A stretch of DNA of 64,000 nucleotides. It comes from Metridium senile (Eukaryota > Cnidaria > Anthozoa > Actiniaria > Metridiidae). Position numbers and translations under genes: made by a program. Shown piece by piece: positions 22,601 to 37,600 of this stretch. Location of the stretch: NCBI GenBank assembly GCA_949775045.1, contig OX459099.1, positions 276,001 to 340,000 of the forward strand. Direction: 5' to 3'. The notes under the pieces are model-generated. The model saw nothing but the letters and a program-made list of their open reading frames with translations. It was not told the DNA's origin and made no database searches. Position 1 is the stretch's first letter. Each line of letters begins with the position of its first letter.

Positions 22601-25600
22601 TCATCAACGCCACCATCATCAACGCCACCATCATCAACGCCACCATCATCAACACCACCACCACCACCACCATCATCACCACCATCATCAACACCACCAT
22701 CATCAACACCACCATCATCAACACCACCATCATCAACACCACCATCATCAATGCCACCATCATCAACGCCACCATCATCAACGCCACCATCATCAACACC
22801 ACCACCATCATCAACACCACCATCATCAACACCACCATCATCAACACCACCATCATCAACACCACCATCATCAACACCACCATCATCAACACCACCATCA
22901 TCAACACCACCATCATCAACACCACCATCATCATCAACGCCACCATCATCAACGCCACCATCATCAACGCCACCATCATCAACGCCACCATCATCAACGC
23001 CACCATCATCAACGCCACCATCATCAACACCACCATCATCAACACCACCATCATCATCAACGCCACCATCATCAACGCCACCATCATCAACGCCACCATC
23101 ATCAACGCCACCATCATCAACACCACCATCATCAACACCACCATCATCAACACCACCATCATCAACACCACCATCATCAACACCACCATCAACGCCACCA
23201 TCATCAACACCACCATCATCAACACCACCATCATCAACACCACCATCATCAACACCACCATCATCAACACCACCATCATCAACACCACCATCATCAACAC
23301 CACCATCATCAACACCACCATCATCAACACCACCATCATCAACACCACCATCATCAACACCACCATCATCAACACCACCATCATCAACACCACCATCATC
23401 AACGCCACCATCATCAACGCCACCATCATCAACGCCACCATCATCAACGCCACCATCATCAACACCACCATCATCAACACCACCATCATCATCACCACCA
23501 TCATCAACACCACCATCATCATCACCACCATCATCAACACCACCATCATCAACGCCACCATCATCAACACCACCATCATCATCACCACCATCATCAACAC
23601 CACCATCATCATCACCACCATCATCAACACCACTATCATCGTGGTCATCAAAAGTATTACTCACTTGACTACATTCCCATGTGGTTTGTATCCTGGTTTA
23701 CTTGCACGGTCTACATCACTATCATCATATGGAATCTCGTCTCCATAACGGCCACGATCACGATTGTCGTCATAGCGACCACGTTCGTCATCATAACGCC
23801 CACGATCTCGATCTTTTTCGTCGTCATAACGACCACGATCTTGATCTTTTTCGTTGTCATAGCGACCACGATCCCGATCTCTTTCGTCATCATAGCGACC
23901 ACGATCCCGATCTCGATCATCGTCATAGCGACCAGGTCCATCATCATATCGAGGTTTGTTACGACCATCGTCATAGGGACGATATTCTACTTCTGGTCCA
24001 TTGTACATTTGTGGAAGAGATTCCAGGTCTTTAGAAGGCTGGGCATGGATTTCTTCTTCTGGTGGATGAGAGACACTGGAACGAGCAGTAGGTGAATCAC
24101 CATGAGGATCGTACTCATGTCCAGTAGAATAACGATTGGGATGTAAACTGAACTCCATGTCTTCGTGCTCAAACTAAAAACACACGTATTAGAATATAAC
24201 CCAATGTAAGATAGAAATGTTAGAAATAGTAACACAATAACTAAATGAACCACTTTTTAACGTCACAATCTTTCTAGCTGGACACGCATGCCCTACTAAT
24301 TGGGGAGACTCAGACACACACTCACTATCTCTACGTTAATTATTTGGAACACAACTCGGCTCACGTGTTCATTTTTGTAAACTTTTCATTTTTTCGATAT
24401 TAGGTACCTTGTCTTCTGACATCCAGACTTTTCTATCTTGTTGTCTTCTGATCTCTTCCTTAACTCTGCTGTACCAGTCATCATTGGACCCAGCAGCGAT
24501 AGTGGTTGAGAACATGTTGGAGTAAAACTGTTCTAGTTTGACAGAATTATCGTACAGTTTCTTGACATTCTTAGCAGATGAGCCATGCTGTGTGCGCATT
24601 TCCCTGAAAGAAACAATCGATGATTAGCAACAAACAACAATTGATTGTTGGTATGACAGAGATACTCACTTGAGAACTGTCTTACTGGGAAGTTTTAAAA
24701 AGATCACTATATATATATATAATTAATTGTTGGTATGACGGTGATACTCACTTGAGAACTGTCTTACTGGGAGCTTTTAAAAAGATCACTATTGGATAGT
24801 ACTGGCAGTAATTAAGTCTCTCCACCTCATCAGGAGCAATGTCAAGAAGGCAGTGTTTTCCCTATTAACAAAAACAACAATGGCTACATTATAATGGAGA
24901 GAGAGAGAGAGAGAGTAGAAGGGAGAGAGTAGAATGGAGAGAGAGAGAGAGAGAGTGGAAGGGAGAGAGTAGAAGGGAGAGGGGAGAAGCGAGAGAGGTA
25001 AAGAACCATCAAAGGTCAACTTACATTGTCCACCACAGCTTTGATAGTGGAATAGCTAAGTGTCCTGCGTGATGACTTGGTAGGACTTTCTTGACCAGCT
25101 GGGGTAAATCCTCCGTATGCAGCTAAAAATAGAATCATCACCTTAGCAACTGTTACTACAGCAACAAGCAAAGGTTTCTATGGTTACTTACTAGGTACAG
25201 CAAAAACATCAGGCATATCTCGTAGCAGTTTGTCTCTGGTGATGTCAGCAATGGGACCAAGAAGAACAACAGGTCGTACAAAGCCAGGGCTTCTGAGACT
25301 AACACGTTCATATGCAGGTAACTTGAACTCTTTGGACATATTAACTGAACACAAAACACTAATATTAGTAACAGTACTACTACAATACTTTCCACTAAAC
25401 AAAAAACACTTGCCTATACTTTCTATCTAGCTATCTATCTGGGTCTATCTGTCTGTCAAAGGTTCATTTTAACTGTCTACCATCAGCTTTGTCTGTCTGT
25501 CCAAGTCTCATCATGCCTGTCTATCAGCTGCCATTTTTGCCTATAGAACTAATAGCAACTATAAGGTAAAACTACAAGTTTAGTACCATACAGCTGGTGT

Positions 25601-28600
25601 TTTACTTACTAAAGGATTCCTTGTCTAGTTTATCACTGGACACAAACATGTAGTTCTTTTTTAAAGTTCCTCCACGAGAATCTCTTCTCTTCAGAGAATT
25701 GCTTCTTTGGGCTTTCTTTGGAGTCTTGTCTTCTTCAACTTGGCGTACGGTTGCAAGTTGCTCAGCTCTACAACAAGATATGCATTAGTATGTAACAACA
25801 GTATTGCACAAACAACAGTATTACACAAACGGCAGTATTACACAAACGACAGTATTGCACAAACAACAGTATTGCACAAATGACAGTATTGCACAAACGA
25901 CAGTATTGCACAAACGACAGTAACAACAATAACAACAGTATTGCACAAACGACAGTATTGCACAAACGACAGTATTGCACAAACAACAGTATTGCACAAA
26001 CGGCAGTATTGCACAAATGACAGTATTGCACAAACAACAGTAACAACAATAACAACAGTATTGCACAAACGACAGTAACAACAGTATTGCGTCCTATTGT
26101 CGTCTCTCCGTGGACTTTGTAAACCATGTTGGAACTATCATTGACACTCTATTTATACATGTAAACTACATGTTGTGTGTATCAAGAAAAGTTTTTTTTG
26201 GTCAATATTTACCTGCATTTGTTAGGAATAACACCAGTTTCTGTCTCATCGTTACTCAGGATGACTCTCTGTGCATGCCAGGATCCAATCATACCCCCAT
26301 ACATAGTGTCCCATACATGGAACACATCCTCTCGGCTCATATCCAACTCATCTGTCTTCATCTTGGTATAGTCAAAATGACATCTACAAAAAAACAATAT
26401 TAAATAATCAATCAATGAAATATGAACAAACAATGAAACAAATCAGGTCTTACTTGATGTAAAAAGAGTCTCCTGGGCTGTTTTTGATTCGTTCAAAAGC
26501 TGTAAAAGCAAATTTACATTTGATTAAAACATGTTGCTAGTATGTCACAATAATTCAATAATAATAACCATTTATCATTTATAGTGTGAATTTTCTATAA
26601 AATATTCAAATGTGAATTACAAAATATTACTGAAAATATTATATATGTATGATTATATACTAAACCTATTTACAACAGTAAAATCTAAAAATGCTATGGG
26701 CTAAAATACTAATTTATTTACAAATTAATATACCTATGAAAGATCTAAGTATGAGAATAATATATGTATATATATACATTTATATATATTATTATACCAT
26801 GAAATATGAAAGATATAAAATAACAAAAAAATAAAATGTCTTAGGGGTAGGGTTAAACTCATGAATGTTTCATTGTAGTGCTTGCAATCAATGGCATACT
26901 GTTTGTCATGGAGCGGCTATCATGTCATGACTAACACTAAATGTTTTGTCAAAAGTCTATTAGTTTCTTACTTGACATTTTAGGTCTTGAGTACAGGTGC
27001 ACTTCATCTCCTAGTGATAATAGTAAAAGTACTGCTTCTTCGCGTGTGATATCTTTAAAGTCAATATCATTGGCCATCAAGATCTGATCTCCACGTCTTA
27101 GACCTTGTTTATAAGCAGGATTGTTCTCTCTGACAGCATTGACAAAGATACCAACTTTGTTGCCACCTTGGATCTGGATACCAAGGCTTCCTTCTTTACG
27201 GAATGAGATTGATTTGGTGTCTCGGTCACTGGTAAACCAACAAATATCAATTGACACATGAACTAGAGACATTCAGTCATCAATTATCGGTATTTCAACT
27301 ATTAACATTTCTTGTTTTAAATAAATGCACTGTATAACAATGTCATAGATAGACATATTTATCAATTAGACAACAGTAAGTCATGTGCCCATTGTGTTAA
27401 AGATGCACAAGAGAAAATATAAAGAATGATTAACAAGAGTGCCACACAGTGAAGTATGACTCTAGCTTGTTAAGAGTTCTTTATATTTTCTCTTGGCAAT
27501 GCATGACTAATTACTTGATAAAGTCCATGTTTGTCTCTCTTCTCTGACTTTGTGGGGTGCTTCCTGGGGAGCGGTCAGCACGTCCACGCCCTGGTGATAG
27601 ACCTTGGTCCCAGTTGGACATACTCAAGTCAACATGCCCTTCTGTACGTGTTACTGGAAAGTAGGAACAAACATTTATTGACTATTCAAACCTATTGTGG
27701 TTAATCCACAGGATACTTCAAAGGAAGTGATTGTAATGTAAGCATTGCTTTAATAAGAACTCAAGCAAACATACCATCAGCAGGTTGGGGAACATATGGT
27801 ACTTCACGACCTCCAACATCACGGTCTCTGTCAAAATCACGGCCCCTGTCGCTATCACGATCTCGGCCCCTGTCGCTATCACGATCTCTGCCCCTGTCGC
27901 TATCACGATCACGGCCCCTGTCGCTATCACGATCACGGTCATGGTCTGGCTGAAGGTGTTTCCAGGTAGCTTCTAGCCCCCTGTCTGGTTCATCCAATTT
28001 AGGTGGCTCTGGAAGTTCAGGATCACTGTAACGTCTGACAAAACAACAAACAATATCAGAACTATTCTAGTTCTACTGAGGTATTGTAGGGTGACTGTGC
28101 TGGATGCTTTGTATACATGATATTACACTAGAGCAGATTTCCTATGACTATGAATGTGGTCAAGACACATCAAGGCACAATCAAACTTCTAGAAACATCA
28201 GGGTCTCAGCAAGGCACGCACATGGCACAGAACTTTTCACAGTCATACAAATCTGCTCTATTTAGATATGTTCTGTTACATTGTTTAGTAAGATTACTTT
28301 AAAGGTTGTTTAGATAGACAGGTATTGGTTTAGATAGATTGGTATGCCGACTGAATGGTGTTTGTAATGTTCACACCATTACCTTGGAGGAATGTCAGGT
28401 AAAGACTCTTCCACCTTTACTTCTTGCTTGATCACTAGTGGTTCTGACGGTTTCTCACTTTGAAAACAAGCATTATTTTAACTAATGAATCAAACAAACC
28501 CAGAAGAATACTTATAAATCAGCCCAGGAAACTATCAAATAACCAAGAAAATATCAGCTGGGTTCAAAATGGATTAATATAACATGTACTACTTATAATA

Positions 28601-31600
28601 AATCATTGGGCCAAACTACATGAACAATTGAATGAATTAAGTAACAATAAATATATGGATATATCAATGAGTAACAAAATAAAGACCATTCATATAAAGA
28701 AATGAATGAAGAAATGTTCAAATAAATAAACTAATAAATCTATTAATTAATCTAGTTTTAATTAACAAAAATTAAAACAATGAATAGGTTGAAAATCTGT
28801 AAATAAAATAACTAAAATAAGGTTGAAAACCCTTGTCTTGTTTATAAAAAAAACAATGATTAGCTTTCAATATCTTAGTTCAACTAGTCCCAACATGACT
28901 CCCCCTAGAATAAATGTAGCCCTCTAGGTACACCTTAACTAATAACCAGCAATATGTTTTACAGATTATCAAACCTTTACTGTATGTAATACTAGAATCA
29001 ATAAACTAAAATATACTCATAAAATAAATACTAATTACATACTGATAGATTTTGATGATACATAGCAATAAATAATAATTATGATTGATAAATACATGAT
29101 AAAATGATTCTAAGTATATCAATGATGTGTTAACTGCAATAATTATGATTGATAAATACATGATAAAATGATTCTAAGTATATCAATGATGTGTTAACTG
29201 CAATAATTATGATTGATAAATACATGATAAAATGATTCTAAGTATATCAATGATGTGTTAACTGCAATAATTATGATTGATAAATACATGATAAAATGAT
29301 TCTAAGTATATCAATGATGTGTTAACTACAATAATTATGATTGATAAATACATGATAAAATGATTCTAAGTATATCAATGATGTATTAACTGCAATAATT
29401 ATGATTGATAAATACATGATAAAATTATTCTAAGTATATCAATGATGTGTTAACTGCAATAATTATGATTGATAAATACATGATAAAATGATTCTAAGTA
29501 TATCAATGATGTGTTAACTGCAATAATTATGATTGATAAATACATGATAAAATGATTCTAAGTATATCAATGATGTGTTAACTGCAATAATTATATGATT
29601 GTATGGATGTATACCTCTCCAGCTTTTCAAACACATCCTCAGGTGCAAAGTTTCTCAATTGCTGCTGAACTGGTTTTATTTCAGTTTCAGGAAGATTTTC
29701 AACAGGTTTTTCAAGTTCTACTGTTCTCTCAATGCTTTTATTGAAAGAAAAACACCAGTCATTGTGTAAAATATCCAGGAACACTTACAGGTGCAAAGGA
29801 CAGAGTGTCCAGGAAAACACACAAGTGCAAAGAACAACACTCAAGATTGTGCATAGATGATGTGCAGATACACATAAAAATAATATTGTACAGATGATGG
29901 TGGATATAGATTGAAATCTTCATTGTTCAATACGTTAATGAGTAAGAGCTTATTATTCTCTTTCATGCAAAAAGACACACATTACTAGTTATCTATGGTG
30001 CAATAATCCCCTTACTATCAAGTGCTACATGAATGTTTATGGTGAGTAACACCACATGCTTTATGTATCATTTATCTAACATGCAGTCATTATGGTAGCT
30101 ATTGCTATAGTTCAGTAGAAATACTAAAAAGAGCCTAGACATAATTTGAATACTATCTAGATAGACATATTAAATAGATGCCATTATTATACTATTTAAG
30201 GTGTTAACTTAATGAAGTTTATTAAACTAGCTTAGGGTGAATATATTAATACCATATGGTGCATAAAGTGTACACCTACTTGCAAGAAAACTAGTCATAT
30301 GAAAACAGAACATTAATAATTTAGTAACAAAGGAATATCAGGAATTACAAAACAAACAGTTCAGCTTGAGTGATCTTCATTTGTCTTTTAATTAATTCCT
30401 TTCCCACTAAATTACAAAAGTCAGGACAACGTTCTTGCAATTAGGTGTATACTGACATTATAGCATTAGTTAGCAACATACAATATACTTAGTAAGACAC
30501 AACAGACAGTTAAAGCGTTAGAATACCTGAACCCATCATTGGTAGGCTTGTCTTTGTCTTTGTCCTTCTCACTTGAGAATAAATGGGTTATTAGTGTTAG
30601 TGGTTAGAATCTAGAATATCATGCAAAACGTTGGGTGGTTATTTTGGCAAAGAGGATTTATCAGGGACAACTATGATTAAATTTGACACTTTATGTCCCA
30701 CAAAAACTGTTTAATTATTGAATTGAAAATCTCTGGTGTTGTTATCCCTGATAAAACCACTCAAGACCCTTTCTAACGAAGCTGGTAATCAGATGCACCT
30801 TTCAAGCCTCACTCTGACTTATGAAACATTTATTAAGTGAGGCTTGTCTGGCATATGATTGGCTGCTTCGTGATAGAGGTATGTTAGGACATTATAAGCA
30901 CCGTGTATTTCATGCAATGTACAGCGACGCCTTGGTTAGGTTTATTACATGTTTAAAATGGTTATATAATGCTTGTAAAACCTATTGCATTACAACATCT
31001 ATTTTACAATATACCAACTGTTCACATTTAATGCTAGTATTCATGTTATATATCTCATTAGAGTATATTATGGTCTTACAGCTGTTTAATCAATTATTGA
31101 ACAAAAGCTGGCTTACAACCTTTGTATTTCTTCTTAAATATCACAACCGTTGTTGTGATTAGTATCCTGGTTATTGATTATTAAAGCAGACATTACAAGT
31201 AAAATAAAGTTAGATAGATTTAGATGTTGTTACGTTATGCACCTAGATACTTTAATTTCACTAATTCTTGCACCTAGATACTTTAATTTCACTAATTCTT
31301 TTATAAAATTATATCTTAGCTCTTTAACTCTACTTTTAATCCAAGCTGAATTTAACATCTACCTCATGTTGCAGCAATTAATTACTTAACATGAATTGTT
31401 TAAGTCTTTACTTGATAGTACTTTTAATAAAAATGAAATGATCTTGCCTCAAGTTTCAAGGTTTATAGAATTGTATAACTCTATTTTAATGTTACCGCCT
31501 TGGTACATCGTACTGTGTTTAACTGTGTTTATAGTTGTTTTATTTAAGGACATACTGTACATTGCCGTGAGTGATTATCATGCATTTAACATGCATTGAC

Positions 31601-34600
31601 ATAAGGCATGTACCTGGGACCTCTAGAACGCCTCATATCTTTCATGGTTTTTCTATCCAAGGATTTAGCACGTCTCCTATCACCTAGCTGTGGCTCTTCA
31701 TCCCTTTGACTTGAGAAAAGGAACAATTGCTCATGATTGAGTAGCTCTACATTGAGTGTTGCAGTGCTTGCAATATCTGTTCTGCTTGGTTCAAGATTTA
31801 CTATACTATATAGTAACTAATATTGTAATAAATATATCGTTATCTAATTATAATAAGTATATATATACAATATTACTTTATTCGTTATCTAATTATAATA
31901 AGTATTATATATAATATTACTTTATTCATTATCTAATTATAATAAGTATATATATTTATTATCCAACTAGTCATAGACGAGTAAAAATATAGCAGGAGTA
32001 GGACTGGATCGAGTAAAAATATCCAGCGATATTTTTACTCATCTATCTAGCGCTCAAGTAAAACAACATTTAGCATTATAAAAGAACAAAAACCTTTTGA
32101 TTGGATAATAAATAACTTATTAAACAGTTTAATGTGTAATATGGCTGTATATTTTAACTCGTTAACTTGCATTTTGACTTGCCCGGAGGCTCGTCAAAAT
32201 ACAGCGTTTCACTCGTAAAATATCCAGCCATATTACACATCAAACTGTCTAATAAGATATATATAACATTATTTTATCACAATGTTTGTTCAAAACACAT
32301 AAAAGTCAAACAATGGATGAAAACGAACAAAACTAATATAATAGATAATATACTTTCTAGTTTCCTTATAACAATAAAATATTGTACTATTACCACTAGT
32401 AAGAATGATATTTATCATAACAGTGGCTCTGCTGTTTGTGTATCAGTATAAATAGAATGTTCTTTGGACATTTATGAGCTGGCAGTGTCTGAGTGCCTGG
32501 TAAATGGTTATAACTTACTTGTCCAATCCATTCTCATATCCTCTCTTGCCAACTGACGGCAGTGACTTGGTGCTGGAATATCTATCCAGTTTCTTTTCTG
32601 CAACAACAAGATCCAAGTCTTGTGAGTTGCGCACCATTTCAATGGCTTCCTTCAAACTCAGCTCTTCTGTTTTCCTGCCATTTATCTATAATCCAATATA
32701 ATAAATATCAATTTAGCTGTGAATATCAACGCTGACAATAATCAACACTTAGATATAATGATGTTGGTGGTGTTACTATTTAAAAGATGATAATCACAAT
32801 ATGATGCTGGCAATGAAAACATCATGATAATGATGATAACGTTTTTTAAACAATTGTAAAAAAAAGTTTCTTACTAGTGAATAGATGATGATGATGATGC
32901 TGATGACAATAAAGTTGGTAATGAGGACAGTGGTCATTATCTAGGCAATAGTGTTGATGACAATGATATTGATAAAGAAGTGAGTAAAACCCTAAATAAT
33001 AAGAATACTATGGATACTACTTTGGTTACTATGGTTACCTTCTGGATGACATGATCACGTTGTAGTCCAGCATAGTGGGCAGTGCCTTTACGTTTGACAT
33101 CTTTGACATACAAACGGAAAGCCATGGAGAAACCAAATCCTTCTTTCTCAGGTTTCTTGAGATGGATGACATTGGTTGGTGGCATCGATCTACTTCTTCT
33201 GTCAGGTAGTGTAGCTGATTGATATGAACGATCCATTTTACTTTCACTGGGTATTGCACTGTTGGGCATCACCTTACGCCTCATGATTATCTACAACAAT
33301 AATGACATAAGTACAAAATGATCATATATTTGACATTCTTTGGTAAGTTAGCATGCATTATATTCATGGAAATGAACTACAAAATGATCATCTTATGTTT
33401 ATAGCAGTGCATTAGTGTGCATCTATACGTACCAATCTTGCACTTGTCCCTGCATCTTTAAGAGCCTGAACAGCATCTCTATGGTAACACTTCTCTACGT
33501 TGACGTCATTTACCTGGACAATGATGTCATTTTCTCTGTAGAATAACAACAGGCAATATAATGGTTTACATCATAACCCAGCTGTAAAAGTATTTAAAAT
33601 TTTCAAAGGCTTCTATATACTGACAAAACATAGACAGCAGTAAACTGTAATTCCAACAATATATCAATTAATAGAATGACCAAACAGTTATCTGATAATG
33701 TTTAATATTTCTGTTAATTACCTTAACAATCCATGTGCTGGGCTACCAGTCACAATGTCAGAGACTATAATAGACGTATCACCAGTTTTGTAGTGAGGGT
33801 TATCAAGACCTCCAGACACAGCTATTCCAAATCCTTGGTTAGCATTTGCCTGAAGACAACACACAAAAAGTCAAATAAACCATTCACATTGCATTATTGA
33901 ATTCAATTTTTACAGCAATTTGTATGCAAAGATGAGAAAATAGGAAGGAAGATGAAACGACTTCAGGTTTGTACTGACCTTTTCAAGATGGATGGTCTGT
34001 TTCTCCAGGATGTAGTGTTCTGCTGGCTGTAAAAGATAACATGTAGAAAACACATTATTGCCAACATATACAACATGAACAAATCCCATCTTTGTCTCCT
34101 GAATACCTAAGTTCTACATTCATAAGTATAGAGCGACACCACTTTATATAAGCTCTACAACCCTCCACTAATAAACTAAAGTAGCTTAGTTGGTTAGGGT
34201 GTGGTTTTCGAAGCGAGAGGTCCCTAGACCATCCCCAGACTAAGGAAATGGGCCTTCACACTTGTTTGTACTTCTATCAATTCTGTGTAGCGATGAGTAG
34301 CTTTAAATGCCAGTAAAACAGAGCATTGATAGAGAGAGAGGAAAAGAGTGCACCGTTTGCTTCATGGAAGACGAGCTTACTTCTAGCTGATGGAACTACC
34401 AACACTAAATATGATTTGCTTTTCTTCTTTACTTATTTTCCTTAGCCTGCTTTGTAGTTAACAATCAAGTCTGCAAAACAGGCTACTTTTTCGTCAACCA
34501 TAGCATGGAAAACATGGTTTATTGATCGCATGATACACATACAGTTATTTATTTATTATAGATATATACACATTAATTAATTAATTCTTATTTTATATTT

Positions 34601-37600
34601 TGTAGTTAATATTCTTGATAAATTTACCGTTGTGAAAGTTTATCTTAACTTATAGTATAAAAACAATATTCAGAGCTTACAAAATACATGAAATTGATTT
34701 TAAATGAGACCATGGAATAACAATCAAGCCAACATGTTTATAAATAATTAACCTTTCAAGTGTCATAAGTTTTTTTTACAAATTGTAATGAGATTTCAGA
34801 GATATAGAATAATTCTTACAACGGAAGGAAAGTATCAATTGTTGATATATTTTAGTGTCTATGTTGTCTCTAATGCAACAACCAGGCTAGGAAGATGATG
34901 CTGGTTACTAGGTAACTCATGTGTTTAACAACAATGCAGCATACATGATAGATATATACAAGACATGCTATACTTTTATGACATACATTATCATCTCATA
35001 TAACTGTCTTAAAACTGACAAACATTGCTTGAAGTCGGAAATATAGCTATAACATGATTCTGATGGCAATAAACGGTGTTATCAATTAGTTCAGTAATAT
35101 ATTTGGAACCAGAACAAGACAATAGCAAATTAACATAGCTAAAAGGTAAATGCAAATTCTATTAAATCTTATCATAAAGTAATAAAAATTTAGCATAACT
35201 TATAACTAACAAGTTAAGTATTCCCAATAAAAACTTCATCTTCATGTCAGTATTTGTCATCTATTATTAGTAACTAAAAAAGTATCTGTACACTTTAATA
35301 TTGGCTGCAGTTGTAGACTATCATCTATTTTAATGGATAATGGTTGCTAAGGAACAAGAACAGTTTCCTTTTTATCATGCTGTGAGTGTTCTCATGATTC
35401 ATTCAAAATATGTTGCTTATATGAAGAATAAAATGTATTATTATCCAACTAGGCATAGACGAGTAAAAAGATTGCAGGAGTAGGACTGGATCAAATAAAA
35501 ATATCCAGTGATATTTTTACTCGTTTTTCAAGTAATAAAATACTTTGCTCTATAAAAAAACAAAAACCTTTTTTTCTGATATTACACATCAAACTGTCTA
35601 ATAAGATATATATACTTTGGTATGGCTGCTTCCTAGTCATTTGATGCAAGACAAGGACAACACAAGGAAATAGTAAATGTAGAGTCAAGATAGTACAGAT
35701 TGGATAACCTTTATCTAGACACCGTAAAAAACATCTATGATGGGATGATATGGAACAAAATGAGATGGGAGGATAACAAGATAATATTTAATAGAAAAAT
35801 GACAGGAAGTAAGATTTGATATTGAGAACAATCATCATATTAAGTAAACATCAATTATTTCATTTGATTTTGTGACAGTGTATAAACAATAATGATAATA
35901 TACATAGATGGCATGGTCCATCCATGGTATTGATAGGTATCACAAGGTTCTTCCATTTCCTCTATCTACTGGTATGTACATACATCACTATCATAAAGTC
36001 ATCAGTGATAACCCCAGAAAACATTGATTAGAATCCTACTAAACCACACTTACAGGAGACACTTAGACTTTAGACTCAGAGGAGAGGGAGAGGGAGGGAG
36101 CGAATCTGTGAGGTATTTCAAGCATGCACATAGCATCATGTTATCATTTAATTGTCCCTTGTCTACAAACAGAGGTTAAGTTAAAGAGATTCACTCCATA
36201 CTACAAATAGTTGAGCTCATAATTGCTGTCTTTAAATGATTTACTAAACAAAAGCTTATAATGCAACACTGCAGGAAATAATTGTGAATTTGAACTTCTG
36301 CCCTTACTATTAGATGTGCATATTAAGATGAAGTAGATGCAGGGAGAAGCAATCATGATAGCTCGAATTTTTTAAGATGAGTTTATTTAAATAGATAGTC
36401 ATATTGTAAATATATATTAATTAGCATATATTTAGAAACATTTTTAATTTTTGTAACCGCATTGAGCATTGTAAATGCAGAACAAAGAACGTTATATTAA
36501 TAATAATAATAATAATTTTTTTTTTCCCCACAGCAGATCCACATAGTGGTTATTCTTCTGCTGGCACTCGCACTCACTACCTCTACATTAAATATTTTTC
36601 ATAAATCACTCCTCACATGTTGATTTTTGCTGAGGGAGGAAAACCGGATAACCCGGAGAAAAACCCTTGTGGCATGGTAGAGAACAACACATCAAACAAA
36701 CTCAATTCACATATGATCCGGTGCCCGAGCTGGGAATCGAACCCAGATCACAGCGGTGAAAGGCTGGTGCCCTCACCACTCGGCCAACCATGCCATATAT
36801 TATTATTATAGCTGCTAGTGTAGATGTATTATCTTTAATCCATGTATTAGTGTTATAACATTATGTATGGATTAATTGTGCTTTACAACAATAGGCAACT
36901 TGCTATCACATACAAGTTAACTATATTATTTGCTAGTTATTTTATACATGAACTGTTGTGATTTTCAATAACATGTTGGCTTCATTGCTATAAGTCAGTA
37001 AATGCCTAGATGTTTATTAAGTATGACCTACAATTGCTGCCAAAAGTGCAGTGCAATGTTTGTATCAACAGGTTTTATATACAACATATTATACTATAAT
37101 ACAAAAAATACTATAAATTATAAAGCAGACTCCAATTTAAGAAAACTTTCTGTGCAAATGTTTTCTTGTTCCAAAACGTTGTTGTTAACAATATAAAGAA
37201 ATGAAGAATACAGTCACAAGCCACTGGGTTATTCTATCTAATGATGCATAGATAGTCATAATGAATGATGATGACTCATTCATAACCAATGGTGCAACAC
37301 AAAATAACATGAATCAAGCAGTGCAGTCAAGATATAGGCCAATCAAAATACCTTATAGGAAACAAATAGAAAAATAAGATAACTATTAACAGGACTTTAT
37401 GTCTAGAAAACTTACAAACCGTGAAGGGCGTCAGATGGTTGAGTGAATACATTGTTCATGGCTAATATCAGTGAGCCATAGTTCTATAAATCATATATTC
37501 ATAAAGTAAAAATAATATCCTAAACTGATTTATAACAATGTGTCAAATTGAGTTTATTTGAAGCAGTGTTTGACGATGTTCTTGAGATACTAGCAAGACT

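Noticed and set aside
20814..23748. Frames of 850-945 codons on both strands encoding VDDGG, MMVVL or NTTII repeats
   Set aside because: They are forced by a 15-bp repeat unit. The array lies between exons 22 and 23 of ZO, whose splice sites and phase match without it.
36720..36794. Functional tRNA gene
   Set aside because: A and B boxes are present but the acceptor stem does not pair, and a SINE body with A-rich tail follows.
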